A stretch of DNA of 64,000 bases from Zygnema cylindricum (lineage: Eukaryota; Streptophyta; Zygnematophyceae; Zygnematales; Zygnemataceae), in NCBI GenBank assembly GCA_037447655.1, contig JBBHKE010003555.1:62001-126000 (forward strand). Reading direction: 5' to 3'. The notes below the pieces were generated by a model. It did not search any database, was not told where the DNA came from, and saw only the letters and a list, made by a program, of their open reading frames with translations. The position numbers and the translations under genes are program-made. Positions 24,201-36,137 of this stretch are shown here, piece after piece; within the stretch, counting starts at the first letter, position 1; every line of letters starts with the position of its first letter.

Positions 24201-26200
24201 CGAGTTCGAATTTTCCCTCGCTTCTCTTGTGAAGAGTATCAGATTCAGTTATCCATTCAACACCTACTTTGACCCCAACCCGAAAAAGCCTCACTACTTT
24301 CATTGACCTCCACCACTTGCAACGATAAATGTGGTAGTGACAAAGATAACTGCCATCCTTAAGAACACAGGTCAAACAAGACATCCCCACAATTTACAAG
24401 CAAAAACATTTACTTAACATGGGAATGTGAGTCTGCTTGATCAGCAAAGACATTTAAAGAGTTAGAATTCATGATAAACGACAAACGACCTAATGAACCA
24501 TTGTAGACTTTGTTGTCCTTAATTTCTCCTCAAAATTCTACACAAATGCGGTAAAACTTGCTGTCTTCACTATTTTATCGTCAGAAATGAAATTTAGTGG
24601 GTGCGTGACACAAATAGCGAAATAGTTTGTAACAGAGTGCCACACTTGTCAACGAAGGCAATACAGGGTTCACAATTACACAGTTTTGTGCAGAAAAGTA
24701 CAAAAGCACAAAAGTACAGAAAACAATGTTATTGTTATAAATACTTCTGCTGATCTGCTGATTCAACCCGGTTGATATAGTATCTTCCCTCTCAATAATG
24801 CTCAGTTCTAATTAAATATTTCAGATAAACGTTCAAGAAAACCTAGACAACGAGACTGTGGCTATCACATACTCACAAGCAGTGACCCAGATTGTCACAC
24901 AATACAAACGTATAATTGTTAAATTTAATGTGATGTCTGGAATGCTATCGAGCTGCATTAAAAAAAAAGATAAACGGAGATAATATACAACGCTAAATCG
25001 AGAATCAATATTGGCATTAAAAGGTGTATGATTTAGTATTATTGATTATATTTTAGGTCCAAAACTTGAATGAACAAACGCAAAAAAAAAAAAGAGCACC
25101 AAATTACTGAAAATAACACTAGCAATGATTCACAGTGAACTGTTAAAATAACACTAATCGCAAGATGAGATAAATATTCAAACCAGAACGACTTTGTAAT
25201 CCACGAATGCACCAACTGTTTTTTACTTACAGCTATTTCTTCAAGGGGTTCAGAATCAGCAACATCATTTTGAACTGAATTAAAATTGATAGCACTAATA
25301 TAAACTCCACACCAATAATTTCTAAATCTAATAACGATACACGGAATATATACAAACAAAAAAATGACATCTTACTGTGAACTATAATTTAACCACCAAA
25401 AAACCACAAACAACAAATGTAACAGACTCAAATCAACTTCAGACATATAGATGGAGATTTGTAGAAACCAACAACTGGTATGAATCAAGACCGTCAACAC
25501 TAAAACATGGCCAAAAACCCGACATTTAGGAAGTAATTGATATGAACTCCACCGACAAAATTTACAATTAAAATAAAGCAAAACAAAAATCACAAGGAGG
25601 CAAAAAATAGGCGATTCCCGATTTTCAGCCGAATAAGAACACCACCATATCACAACTTAAATGACACTACCAACTACCTCCGAAGAAAAAGGCATAAAAA
25701 AACGACCTTACTACAGATGGCTACAATAGCTGCACACACCAAATTCTTGCTGAAATAAAGGAGATTTACGAAACATCCACAAAAAAGAATAAAGCCTTAA
25801 GAATCATCAACCTACAACAAAGCCAACCTCATCCCTTGCCCTTCCAAAAAACCAAGGGACATTTTCCTAGTAGCCCTCACCTTATTACACAAACACAAGA
25901 CTTACTGGTCAACCCCGATGCCACAAGATCGAGCGATTTTCGAAAAATGCCAAACCGTCAAAAACCCTACAATCCCATTCATGATAAAATATACACAGAA
26001 AACCCAAAACAAGATGTACATCCACTTGGGAAAGTGATTATGGAAAAAAAAAAATACTAGCCTGGTTTATCGGCTTACTTCTCATCAAAAGGTCGTTCAT
26101 TTCGTCAGGACACTCGGACTCGTGGTACAAGGTTTCGTTCATGCGGGACAAACGCAGGTGAAATAGCGGGTTCCGGTGAAGTAAAGGGAAGGGGAAGGAG
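21230..26200. other. Gene-free stretch downstream of the CHUP1-like gene
   Basis: No reliable gene is seen in about 5 kb. 21.45-22.3 kb has mixed composition, a TATA-like word cttataaataagg near 21667 and overlapping small frames, and could be the LTR or UTR of an unrecognised element. 22.3-26.0 kb is AT-rich. The last coding exon of the CHUP1-like gene could lie here, but I could not find a convincing match to the expected C-terminal residues. Confidence 0.45.
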
Positions 26201-26214
26201 AGGGAAAAGGAGAG

Positions 26215-26388
26215 CTAATCCGACTGCTTTTGAAAACGGACCTGATGTACTCTGAAAGCGAACCGTACACCCTGTAAAAGAAGGAATTCTCGAAGTGGTT
26301 CCGTCTCTTGTTGCTTTCCTAACTTGTCCAGTTCCGCTGTCACACATTTGATGTATCTTTGAGCCAGCTTCACAGATGACTCTTTGAT
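26215..26388 (-). CDS. CHUP1: CHUP1-like exon 11 (last recognised)
   Basis: Acceptor TTGCTGCAG, then IKESSVKLAQRYIKCVTAEL and REFLLLQGVRFAFRVHQ. In other plants an intron follows VHQ; a possible donor GTCCGT is present after 26242. If unspliced, the frame reads VRFQKQSD and stops at TAG 26215-26217. I could not identify a following exon with the usual FAGGFD tail, so the true 3' end is uncertain. Confidence 0.8.
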   Translation of the reverse strand: MKESSVKLAQRYIKCVTAELDKLGKQQETEPLREFLLLQGVRFAFRVHQVRFQKQSD

Positions 26389-29300
26389 CTGCAGCAACAC
26401 AATGTGCTTCACTTAATATCTCAACAAAAATCAGGGAATAAACCCGATTTAAATTATCAAGTTACAAACATAGAAATTAGTGTCAAAGAGAACTTAGTGT
26501 GATACAGGTGGCTAACTAGCTACAAAAACGTCATTCCAAGAAGAGAAACAACTGACATGGAACATAAAGAAGGCTCATCAGTTCCTTATAATACTCGACT
26601 TAGGCAAATCTCTTTCCACCGAAAATCACTGCATTGGAATTTACTCTTGCAAACTTTGAAAACTTCATGGTTCCATGAAATCTATCCTTGGAGGTTAACC
26701 TACCTTTCCAATAAGTCCAGCATCTGTCATCCATTGGTACGGAAGCTTAAGTTCCATACAGCGAACCATTGCTGTGTCCTTATTACGCAACAAAGCCATA
26801 ATGTTTTGCTCCGCCCTGAATCATTCCCAACGTTAATAGTTTGCCGGTTAATCACTCATGCACCCCATACTGCTGTGAATTATACAAAATTAAACACCAT
26901 ATTTGACGCGAAGTTGTTTGCCCCACGATCAAACAACTGCCAAAGAGCACAGCAACTGATACCAAAGCCAGAACATGTCGACATCCCTCATGTTAAAACA
27001 CAAAAAAAATGTAAAAGAGTAAACATTCACTTTCACAACAAACATAATGACAACTTGATATCCCATATGGCACAAAGAAAAATATTCGGAAACTAATGCA
27101 AAACTCACTTCTCCAGCATCGCCTGCATTTGCTTGAGGGCCGTATCCAATGGCATATCTTCGTCAATGTCTCCACAGGAGCTCACTTCATTATGGAGACG
27201 TTGCAGGTCAAGGTACTCAAAAGCAGCTTCCCGCATAGCATCTTCTTTAGCATCAGGCCAATCAAAATGCTTCAAAACTGCACGTTCATCAACCTGTTTG
27301 AAAAGACGAACAAAACAGACATTATGCAATCAATTTGTTCCAATCTAGAAAATCAGACACAATTTGAGACGTGGAAATTGGCCAAGATTTTGATGTGATT
27401 TTTCCGGTAGCTTAGATTTTGAATTAAAAAATGGTCTAGAGGAACAGGTCTGGGGAGGACAAAGCATCACACCCCCGAGTCCATTACGATGGGATCAAAG
27501 CTCTCTAATATTCAAGCTGAGAGAAGAGTGAAATGGAAAGGCTGGCAATTCTGCAGAGCAGATTTACAAATTCTTGTCCATAATGAAGTGCCTGTCCTTA
27601 ATTGAATCAATTTTGAGGAGGAGAGTGTCCTACTCACCAGGAAAGAGAGCTCGCCATCTAACCACTTCACAAACGCCACCACATCCTCAATTTCTGTGTA
27701 CGAGGCCTCTCTCACAGCTTTTGCGAGGGTATTTACAAAATCTGCTTGCACTTCAACATCGTGCTTGACCTGGTCACCAGTAAACCAGCAGAAATTCCCA
27801 GTCTGTCAGTAAGCCCATTACAAATCAGTTTTTCACTAAAGAACACATGAGTAGTAAGGAACAAGAATTAGAAATGGTTTGCCTCATCTTGAGTTGACAA
27901 CAAAAGAAAATGCCTAACTTGGAAAAGAGGGGACGAGATTGGTGAACTTCATCTGACAGGTAAAACAAGTGACCCCAATGACTGTACTGTCGGGTATTTG
28001 AACATTGAATAATTGTTCGTTGTCTTTGCAAATTTCAATAAGAATAGTTCGAATGACCTGTAAATACCCATGATCCAGTCTAGCTCACACCTGTGAACAA
28101 GTAAGGCACGTTAAGTTATGGCAGTTTCCAAACATGCACAGACTTTTACTGTGTACAAAATCAGAAAATAATTGTCGTTAGAATAGGTGAAATAGTTATT
28201 CACATGTTGTCGAACGATTTGTTATGTGAACCATTTATGTTCTTTGTAAGTACTTGAAGAGTTTGATTTTTTTGTCATTTAATAAAAAGGACGGGCATAT
28301 GGAAAAATGCACAAACATGAAATCATTTTAGTAGTTTTGATAAAATCTTAAATGAACATCTAAGTTGTTCAAATCATAATGCTCAATTGCAATATTCAGT
28401 TCAAATACTTGGCTGTATGATTTTTGGTTTCAATGATTTACCAACCATACGCACTTCCTTCCAAATCCAAGCCATCTAAATATGACCATTCCATTCTCAC
28501 CTTCCAATTGGCGGTCTCCATCTGAAAATCGGACATATATGTACGGAGAAAAGATGTTTTATGTGGCGATAATAATATTAACGCTAATAGCGATACACGG
28601 TGTACTCTTCACAAACGTTTCCTGAACTTCAATTCCATGGTTCACTAAAATGGCCATGCATACATTAATTGTCAAGGGGGCATTTTGCTGTTCTGTGCAT
28701 AAACTGAGCTTTGTGCGACATTTCATAACAGAGGATTCACAGAGTGTTCCGACTCACATGACTGTGTAGATTAGTGTGAAAAACCAGTGCTAATACCATA
28801 CAAGACCGCATAAGACTCGCATTCCTTAATATTGTGAAAAAAAAGTGTGAACCCTCTAATAGAGAGGCATTCGGCAATAACCACCATTTTCGACTTGTTT
28901 CTCGAACTCAGCAGTTAAGAACGTTTAGAAAAGTTCTGTATGGAAACTTAGACTGCCTCTGAAAACAAGAGATATCGAATCATGAACTTCCTGGTCAGGA
29001 TTACAATGGGAAATGGAGAAACTTACAGCAAGGAGATGAGCTGAACGATTCTCAATCTCGCCAATCATATCAGTTCGGGCAGCTGTAAATGTTGTCTTTG
29101 CATTGGCATCCTCCCCACCAGCAGCTGAAGGGAGACCATTCTCTTTCTTCATGAGAGCCTGATAAAATGATACTACCTCCGGAGCCCTACGAACCCCAGT
29201 TGCTTCTTTGGCATTTGCACCTTTTTTTAAAGGTGGTGGAGGAGGAGGAGGAGGTCCTGGTGGCCTTGGCCCTGCTCCTGGAAGGCGGGGAGGTGCAGGT

Positions 29301-32300
29301 GGTGGTGGTGGAGGAGGAGGAGGTCCTCCTGCCCTTCCCGGAAGTTTTGGAGGACCGACAGAAACAGACTGTTTACTGGGTGGGGGAGGAGGTCTAGCAA
29401 CTCTTGGCTCTCTCTTCTCAAATTCCACAGGAGCTGAAGCCTTCTTTGGAACCACGCCAACCATTTTCTCCTTGCTTTGATCTCCACTGAGAAGTCGCTT
29501 TTCAAAGGTTTGGCCATGCAAGTTACCCAGCATTGGAAATAGCCGTTGGGTCTCAGAACCTTTTTTGGGCTTTGACGACGAAGAAGAACTCCTGGAGTGC
29601 CTTTTAACCTTTGTTTGTGAAGAATCTGAGCTGGGTACTCTTGAGTGTGATTCTGTTAGAGACACCCTTATAGGAGGCAACTTAGGTTTTACCTCTACTC
29701 GCTTAGGCCTCACCTCTGTTTGCTTATGGTTCTCAATGCCATTGTTCACACCATTAACATTATCGCCACCATTAGCACTACTACCACCATAATCACTATC
29801 ACCACTGCTATCACCTAGACCACTACCTACACCGACTTCCCTGCCTTCCTTCACTTCATTTTTCCTTTCTGAAATCACTTCTGCACCTCCTTGTGTATTA
29901 TCGGCCATATCTTCAGCCAACTCATTGGTACTTTCCACAATCTCAATTACATCTTCCCCAATCTCATTCGGATCACGCAATTCTTGATTCAAAGTCTCAA
30001 CTTCTTCAACATCAAAATCACCCATGTCACGGGGCTCCGAATTTGTTTCAGAAAGAACATTCGAACTTCTATTTACATCAACCATCATGTTCATATCATC
30101 TTGCGTACCATATGAACGTTTTGATCTATTCCTTCCCCAACCCCTAAGCTTCCGTATGAGGCTAGAGGATGATCTTGGTCGCTCGTACGAAATGCGACTT
30201 TCTTCCGAAATAGAAAGACTGTCATCTGTGTCAAGAGTTGATGCAGAACAGGTGGACAATGTATCATCATCACTCATATTTTCTGGTTCCACGAGCTCCG
30301 GGGCACGAACTGCCAAGATACTGGGTGCCGCATATGATGACATAAGCTGCCTTGCCAGCTCCTGCATTCCGCTCAGATACAAAGAGAAACAAGAAAAAGA
30401 ATCATTTTGGAGGATCGCATGCAAGGGGATCAAAGCCAGAGATCCAGCATCAGAAAGAGCAGTATTGTTCAACCAAACACATAAATGATCCATTGACAAT
30501 AACCTGTAATTGTGCAGAAGAATATACATGTATGCAGGAGAGAATCCCATATGGAGTTTCTAATGCTCAGGGGAAAAATTGATAGCATAATTATCGGATT
30601 ATGTCTATCGACAAGCAGTCATGATAAGTTCTGTCCATGATTTTTGATGTCTCAAACAAAAAAACCTCATAAAATTTCAGTATCGTTAGATAAAAGGTCT
30701 ACTTGAGCAACTTTTTGTGGCTTAATATTCTGCCTCAAATTTCATATTCTAGTAAGTGCACCTCAACCTTTTACCGTGCTTCAGTATCGCAATTCAGCGT
30801 GCTTCGAAAGACCAATAGGGCATCATAGGGCATTCCACCTCGACAACTTCACACCGAACCAAGAACTACTTCAGCTCGAGCAAGTTGAAGTAATCACCCA
30901 GACCAACTCTTTCAGGTAAGTGTTTGTTACTTGAATCTTGAAAGTGCTTCTTCATGATATATTTTCTTACCTTTTAGCCCTACCTAGAGCCCAGACCTTG
31001 GCATACTATTGTGATGAAACCTCAGCACAATATTGTGAGGTTAACTAGCAGTGTAATTACTCATGGAAAAAGTTAAGATATCAAACAGGTTCTAAAACAT
31101 GTACATCCATCAGTTCCACATCCTTCTAGGGAATGCATCATCATGGAAAGGCAGTGAATGAGCAATTCTATTCCTCTCAAGTGATGTGAGTTACACTACT
31201 AGTCACAACCACCCTACACTGGTCATCCTGCAACTGCGCGACGAGAACTCTTCTCACTCCAGGGAGCAGGCATTGAACCAATTGCATTGACAAATCACCT
31301 TAGCTGGAAATTAAACTCACAGAGACATATTGCAGCATTTTTGTGCTAACACTAGCTGTAAGACAATACCATAAGACTCACCAAAATTGACGATGCTGCA
31401 CAACATTCACAACACTCGCTGCTGATAGTGGAAAACTCAAAAACCATTGAATCAAAGCTTGAAGATCACGAGCACCCACCTGTGATCGTGGACTCAAGTC
31501 TTTGTTGAGGTCCAATGCTGATGCTCTTCCAGGAAGAGCCTTGAAATTTCGAAGCTCATACCGGAGACAGGCGTTAACCCATCTCAAGTAGACCATCTCC
31601 TCCACCTCCGTAAAACGACCACTTTGCATGGTTTCCAATTGGGCTGTCAAATCCGCTAGTTTTTGTCGCAAAAGTACTGTTTCTGCCTGTTGTGCCCAAA
31701 TTTGCTGAACCTGTACCGCCCTTACTACACTCGTCAGAAAGACTCCATCGAAGGCACAACTCTTATAACAAAAAAAAAAAAATTGCAACATTACTTGCCA
31801 TGACAAAAATACCGAAATTGACGGGCTACAAATAGTTGTCATACCGTACAAACGAGTGCCTGACTCACGCAAGGATACAACTGGCTGAACAATCATCATG
31901 GGCATGTAAGACTATATGAAGTCCAGTTCCCCATCCTTCTTCACTTAACCAACAAATTATCAAGACTGCCCTCTTTCAATCCAATACACCGCCCATCGCT
32001 ATAAGAGTTGGTGAATATTAAGACTAACACGTTTCTAGCATTGACTACACGTCAAACTGTTGTGTGTCTTTTATAGTCCAGTTTACAAATGATAAGTCCA
32101 GCAACATTGGTCATTATTCAGACATTTACTAGGTTGCTATTAACAATGTTGTGCTGCCAATGTGTAATCTGTCTTTCTCACAATTGCTTATGGATTTTAA
32201 TGAGGAATGTATGAATTATTGTTTAGAGCTAGTTTTGCTGATTTTGCCTCAAGTTTGGTTTGGTCAAGAATTATGTTTTGTCAATATAGCCGCCTCCTTT

Positions 32301-35262
32301 TTTCTTCTGATGCGAGTATGGGCTGAGTCGAAGCAGCACTTCACCATGGTCATTGCACTGCCCATCGTTATTAAAGTTAATCACTCTAATTTTGGGTGAG
32401 TATTTTTTTTAACCCAAAGTTGTATTGTGGTAATGTCACTATTTAATCATGTGGTCCACAATGAGCTAAACCAGAGTAAGTTCGTGCAGAAAACACTCTG
32501 GTTTGGTATCAGACCAGGAATGCATCATGGTTTGGAATGCATCATGCTCAAAAACAACAAATCAGATGAATGTGAAAGACCAAGAAGTATAGACATTTGG
32601 GGGAGGATGCGATTTGGGCTACATAATCAGCAGATAGGGCAATTTACAACATTAGAAACGCGGCAGAAAAACATGCAAAAGCATTTCCTACCATACCAAG
32701 ATACATTCAGAACATTCAGAACCTTCTAATTCAAGAATTGCCATAAAGGTGCTGATTAGAGACAATCCTGACACAGTGAATCAAACCCATCTCGAACCAT
32801 AAGGTCTTTCGAGGCTAAGTCAGGCAAACTCATCACCTACATCTGGGGAATTCAAGCGGTCCAGGTGAGCTTGAGTCTCCGACAGCTGTACGCTCATTTT
32901 TCGCTTTTGCAACTGTAGTTCCTTGTGATTCCGTCGTATTTCTTGAAGCTCTGTCTCGACTTCTTGCAATTTCTGCATCCCCAAGAACCCGGATAACTAT
33001 CCCTGGTCAGCCACCACGAGCGTCCAATGCAATAGCTGGCAGCAGTCAACCTTGCAAGTTCTGCTTTGCAGGGCACTAGTGGAGTCATTAATTATAGCCA
33101 TAACACAGAAATAAATTAATCATTCCTTCTTTTCTGATGGATAAACCGGCACGCATAAAAGAAAGTCAGCATGAAAAGCAGTGCCACTGTAAGGTTCTCA
33201 CCTGCCGAGCCTTCTGATGCTCCTCTTCCTGCTCCAACAGCTTGGCTTCCTTGCTAGCCAACTGCTGTTCCTGAACTTTTAGACTGGCTACTTTCTGCTT
33301 TGCCAAGAGAAGCTCTGAACTGGACGACATCTCCCATAGTTGTTTCTGCAGCTCTGCCTCCCTTGCTCGGGTTTCATTCAACTCTTTCTTGACCTTTTCT
33401 AACACCAGCTTATTAGCTTGTAGAACCTGCAGCAAACATTAATGGAATCATAATCAACCGACGTCCGTCAGTGACTGTATGTTATAAACATTTTTTATTG
33501 GACATGTGAATTATATTTTTCAATCGAGAAAAAATAACGCTGTGATACGAAATAAAAATACAACCAACTTGGAAGCCCTGGCCGCACATGTCTGTGTTGA
33601 AAGCTTTTTCCACGAGTTTGTGCCCATCGAAGCTACAGATATGATCACCTTAAAACGGTCCCAATATCATTTGCCAGCTTTGAAGTATGCTGTTGACAAG
33701 TTAAAGAGAGTAAAAACATGCTAACCGTAGAGAAGACCATAAATAACTTCCCTCGTGCCATATTAATCAGCTTTAAAGTGGCCCAACAAATGACATAAAT
33801 AATTTATATAAATGTACATGAATGTATCATATTTGTAAATTTATATTGAATATTTATTTACATTTAAGCATACATATATGCATTCATGCCATGACTTTAC
33901 AAAGTTCAAACCCGAGATCAAATCTCGTGCAAAAGGCATGGGATACACATAATTAATGCAAGTATTAGTTTTCTAAAAGTTAGTTGAGCACACAAACCAC
34001 AGCCAAGAAGAAACGTGCAGCAGCTTCAAGTTACATTATCTTTATGGCATTAATTCCACCTGTGCTTCCTCCTCCTGCTTCTTCACTTGAGCCCTCAGTT
34101 CCAACAGTTCCAACATTTCCATTTGTCGTAGATCATCCTCCTCTGAGGTGTCTGCTTCAGCACCTGCTGGTAGTTGCATTGTCCTGCTGCTGTCATGCTC
34201 ATCTGGTTGTTCTTCTGACTCCTCATCCTCAAAAAGGTCATCCCCTGCCATAAGGCTAGCAATTTCGGGTAGCAGCAAAGCGGAGAAGTCGCTCTCTTTC
34301 TCCTGCATATCCAAAACTATCCGCTTGTCATTATCTTTTGCCTGGCGGTGGAAAAACAAACATGGCAATGTGCAGTATTACATTACATGTAAGTTTATCT
34401 ATTCAAAGGCACAATAGAATGGTCAATGTTGCTATTATTGTGTATAGTTTGAAGAGTTTTGCAGAACAAGCTTGCGTGCAAAAGAATGGCCCGATGGCCA
34501 GATAAATTGCAGCAAGACCAACAACATTACAAACAAAATTTGCCACTATTGTACACAAGAACATCAATGAAAATCAAAACAATATCCGTTAGAAAACATT
34601 GTACGGCTCCAGTCTTGCTGGACCGTCGAACGGTTTCTAGTGATGCACATTGCATCGCAGCAACTCCTTCCTTTCGTTGAAACTACACAAATTACTGTGG
34701 CATACATTTTGGAATTAGAAAGGTTTCACCGCCACTTTCCGAAATATAAGAAGAACAGTAAACGATTTTTCTCACCTTTTCAATGCTTGCTTTCTTATTA
34801 TCTGCATAACCAAAAAAAAAAAACCACCTCCATAATAACCCCCAATCAATAGAGCACAGACAGGACTTTGGTCAAAACTGACAAGAACAACATTGTAAAT
34901 TTGTAAGTTAAACCACAAAGATATATTTCACGACTTTTGGTATTTCCCGCAATAGCAGAAAATGTACAATAGGCAAGAATGACATTGCGACATTTCAATA
35001 GAATTGCAAACAACAACAGGACATTGCATAACAAATGCTGGAAGAAGGAATATTCAATAAAGTCAAGAATGTTAGAGCTTACTTGATAAAAAAAACGCAA
35101 ACAACACCAGGACATCGAATAACAAATGCAGAGTACAGAATGAAGTCAAGAATGTTAGAACTTACTTTTTCGAGACTTGAGTTGAGCGAAGTCATGTACT
35201 GCATTGCTGGCAAAGAAGCCGGCAACGGAGCAAGCAACCGCTATAACAAATCGGTCGGCCAT
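26215..35262 (-). CDS. CHUP1: CHUP1-like chloroplast positioning protein (11 coding exons found)
   Basis: CHUP1 is a plant-specific chloroplast outer-envelope protein that binds F-actin and profilin and drives light-dependent chloroplast movement. Joining the 11 exons below gives about 982 codons in consistent phase, close to the roughly 1000 residues of Arabidopsis CHUP1. Order: short hydrophobic N-terminus (IAVACSVAGFF, the likely membrane anchor), acidic and coiled-coil region (about 60-290), the invariant block YLRWVNACLRYELRN near 300, a basic LIRKLRGWGR segment, proline runs (about 655-717, the profilin-binding type), and the conserved C-terminal domain (FYQALMKKENG, MIGEIENRSAHLLA, HFDW, REFLLLQGVRFAFRVHQ). 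Boundaries are my own reading of GT/AG sites and homology. The coiled coil is shorter than in Arabidopsis, and the usual FAGGFD C-terminal tail was not found; the frame instead ends eight codons after VHQ. Confidence 0.88.
26704..26815 (-). CDS. CHUP1: CHUP1-like exon 10
   Basis: 112 nt after acceptor GATTCAG. It reads AEQNIMALLRNKDTAMVRC and then LPYQWMTDAGLIGK before GTAGGT, aligning with the ALLRTRDMA and WLSDTGVVGK landmarks of CHUP1. It does not stand out as a long open frame and is recognised only by homology and phase. Confidence 0.85.
27109..27293 (-). CDS. CHUP1: CHUP1-like exon 9
   Basis: 185 nt, acceptor CAAACAG, donor GTGAGT. It reads VDERAVLKHFDWPDAKEDAM and REAAFEYLDLQRL, very close to other CHUP1 proteins. 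It leaves two bases of a codon that the first base of exon 10 completes as Lys. Confidence 0.9.
27638..27769 (-). CDS. CHUP1: CHUP1-like exon 8
   Basis: 44 codons, acceptor GTGACCAG, donor GTGAGT. It reads VKHDVEVQADFVNTLAKAV followed by SYTEIEDVVAFVKWLDGELS, matching the CHUP1 C-terminal domain closely. Confidence 0.9.
28490..28612. repeat. MITE remnant in a CHUP1-like intron
   Basis: Within intron 7, the segment starting near TTGGCGGTCTCC and ending in TAGCGATACACGGTGTAC matches a similarly truncated copy at about 1440-1540. It is a remnant of the TACACCG family in the large intron. Confidence 0.6.
29027..30361 (-). CDS. CHUP1: CHUP1-like exon 7, large central exon with proline runs
   Basis: 445 codons from acceptor GGAATGCAG to donor GTAAGT. 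It begins ELARQLMSSYA, has the basic SSSLIRKLRGWGRNRSKRS segment, a long serine- and acid-rich low-complexity part, and proline runs of up to nine residues at about 29220-29410. It ends with RRAPEVVSFYQALMKKENG and MIGEIENRSAHLLA, both hallmarks of the CHUP1 C-terminal domain. The poly-proline part resembles formin FH1 repeats, but the flanking blocks identify CHUP1. Confidence 0.92.
31480..31724 (-). CDS. CHUP1: CHUP1-like exon 6, invariant WVNACLRYELRN block
   Basis: 245 nt, acceptor GTGTAG, donor after SPRSQ at GTGGGT. It contains RFTEVEEMVYLRWVNACLRY followed by ELRNFKALPG and DLNKDLSPRSQ, the most diagnostic stretch of the CHUP1 family and nearly identical to the angiosperm proteins. Confidence 0.9.
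31725..32836 (-). other. CHUP1-like intron 5, with MITE fragments
   Basis: About 1.1 kb of intron between exons 5 and 6. A TACACCGCCCATCGCTATAAG end occurs at about 31985 and a related fragment at about 32345-32400. No other feature is recognised; open frames here are fortuitous. Confidence 0.6.
32837..32972 (-). CDS. CHUP1: CHUP1-like exon 5, coiled coil end
   Basis: 136 nt after the GGATGCAG acceptor, reading KLQEVETELQEIRRNHKELQ and ending NSPDV plus one base before GTGATG. It matches the CHUP1 segment preceding the conserved VARAREEV region. The donor was chosen because the split codon completes as V with exon 6. Confidence 0.72.
33202..33426 (-). CDS. CHUP1: CHUP1-like exon 4, coiled coil
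   Basis: 75 codons between a TGCTGCAG acceptor and a GTGAGAACC donor. The sequence is rich in E, K, Q and L with heptad spacing (ELNETRAREAELQKQL, EQQLASKEAKLLEQEEE), forming the coiled-coil region used for dimerisation in CHUP1. Confidence 0.78.
34060..34341 (-). CDS. CHUP1: CHUP1-like exon 3, acidic region
   Basis: 94 codons in phase 0 after acceptor CCGCCAG. It encodes an acidic segment with LLLPEIASLMAGDDLFEDEE, comparable to the acidic LPEFEDLLSGEIE region of known CHUP1, and then the start of the coiled coil (LRQMEMLELLELRAQVKKQ). Confidence 0.75.
34776..34801 (-). CDS. CHUP1: CHUP1-like exon 2 (26-nt micro-exon)
   Basis: Bounded by a TTATGCAG acceptor and a GTGAG donor. With exon 1 it completes 41 codons exactly and returns to phase 0 for exon 3, reading NNKKASIEK. 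The small size makes it easy for automatic annotation to miss. Confidence 0.65.
35166..35262 (-). CDS. CHUP1: CHUP1-like exon 1 (start)
   Basis: ATG at 35260-35262 opens MADRFVIAVACSVAGFFASN, a hydrophobic N-terminal segment as expected for the CHUP1 membrane anchor. It ends in AAAAA before a GTAAG donor (35161-35165), leaving one base of a split codon. The start is chosen because it gives hydrophobic residues immediately after Met and a phase that fits exon 2. Confidence 0.75.
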
Positions 35263-35916
35263 GGCAAAGAACCAGCTAAATTCTTCTAGAAAATTAGCTC
35301 CTAAAAAATAGAAAACAAAAAGATACTTACATTGCCTTCTGCAAAACGAATGCTTCTTACATTAATGAAATTTGCCTTGTCATAGAAAACTACTCGCCAC
35401 TCACTTACATCATTGTGGAGCAGTCTTTCATGTACGAATCCAAAGCATTGTTTTCTGAACTACAGTACCATTTCTAAAATAATAGCGTTGCACTAACTTG
35501 CACGAGTAATAAAAGATACTATGTACGTTAACCTCACGAAAAGGCCAAAAAGAAGCCTCAAGGGGTGACCTACAAAGGCCTCATTCATTCAATGTATGTA
35601 GGCTTACATGTCCCTTGCCTCCGAAATTCAGTTGTAAACATTGGAACAGGCAATGAAGAAAATGTGCGAACATTTAGTGTGGATCCTGGATACCGTGCGA
35701 AACTTCCCATATTATAATTTCCGTAAGTTTTTTCAGGTACGGGTAAGGGAGGCTTCCGTACGATTTGTGAACTCCGCACTTTCACGCACTTTTTGTTCAC
35801 CAGCACACTAAGTACAGTAGGGGTGTTCGCAATTGCCGAAATTGTACATGTTAATGAATCGAGCCCGATCTTTCGTATAATCGGGAAAAATCGGAAAAAC
35901 ATCTGGAACATTATAC
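35263..35916. other. Upstream region of the CHUP1-like gene
   Basis: Between the proposed start codon and the nearest MITE. It must hold the 5' UTR and promoter, but no convincing TATA box or light-responsive element can be pointed to with confidence. An upstream non-coding exon is possible. Confidence 0.4.
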
Positions 35917-36137
35917 TACACCGCCAATCGTTATTAGCGTTGTGTACGCTAATTCCGTCCCGCTTTTTTTGTTTTTTATTCTCAAATAGAATTATCCACA
36001 CTATTTAAAAAAAACCCTAATTCCTAATTAGAATAGACGATTACTTCGAAAATTTCCAAATTCCCAATTAGTGTAAACCACGCTAATTATTCGTATACGC
36101 TAAAAAAACTTACACGCTCATAACGATTGGCGGTGTA
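35917..36137. mobile_element. TA-flanked TIR MITE, copy M8 (221 bp)
   Basis: Starts TACACCGCCAATCGTTATTA and ends TAACGATTGGCGGTGTA; the inverted repeats are identical to those of the copy at 5380-5924. It lies about 650 bp upstream of the CHUP1-like start codon, where its inverted-repeat ends could influence expression. Confidence 0.78.

Noticed and set aside
26050-26190. Last CHUP1 exon at MNETLYHESECPDEMNDLLMR
   Set aside because: There is some resemblance to the expected tail, but no AG acceptor in a usable place and no FAGGFD match.
26557-27096. 179-codon plus-strand frame
   Set aside because: It overlaps two CHUP1 exons on the other strand and has no recognisable motif.
29208-29480. 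Glycine-rich protein on the plus strand
   Set aside because: It is the antisense of the CHUP1 proline codons.
28925-30550. Formin (FH1-like) gene because of the long proline runs
   Set aside because: The flanking blocks FYQALMKKENG, IGEIENRSAHLLA, WVNACLRYELRN and the downstream exons are specific for CHUP1; no FH2 domain is seen.
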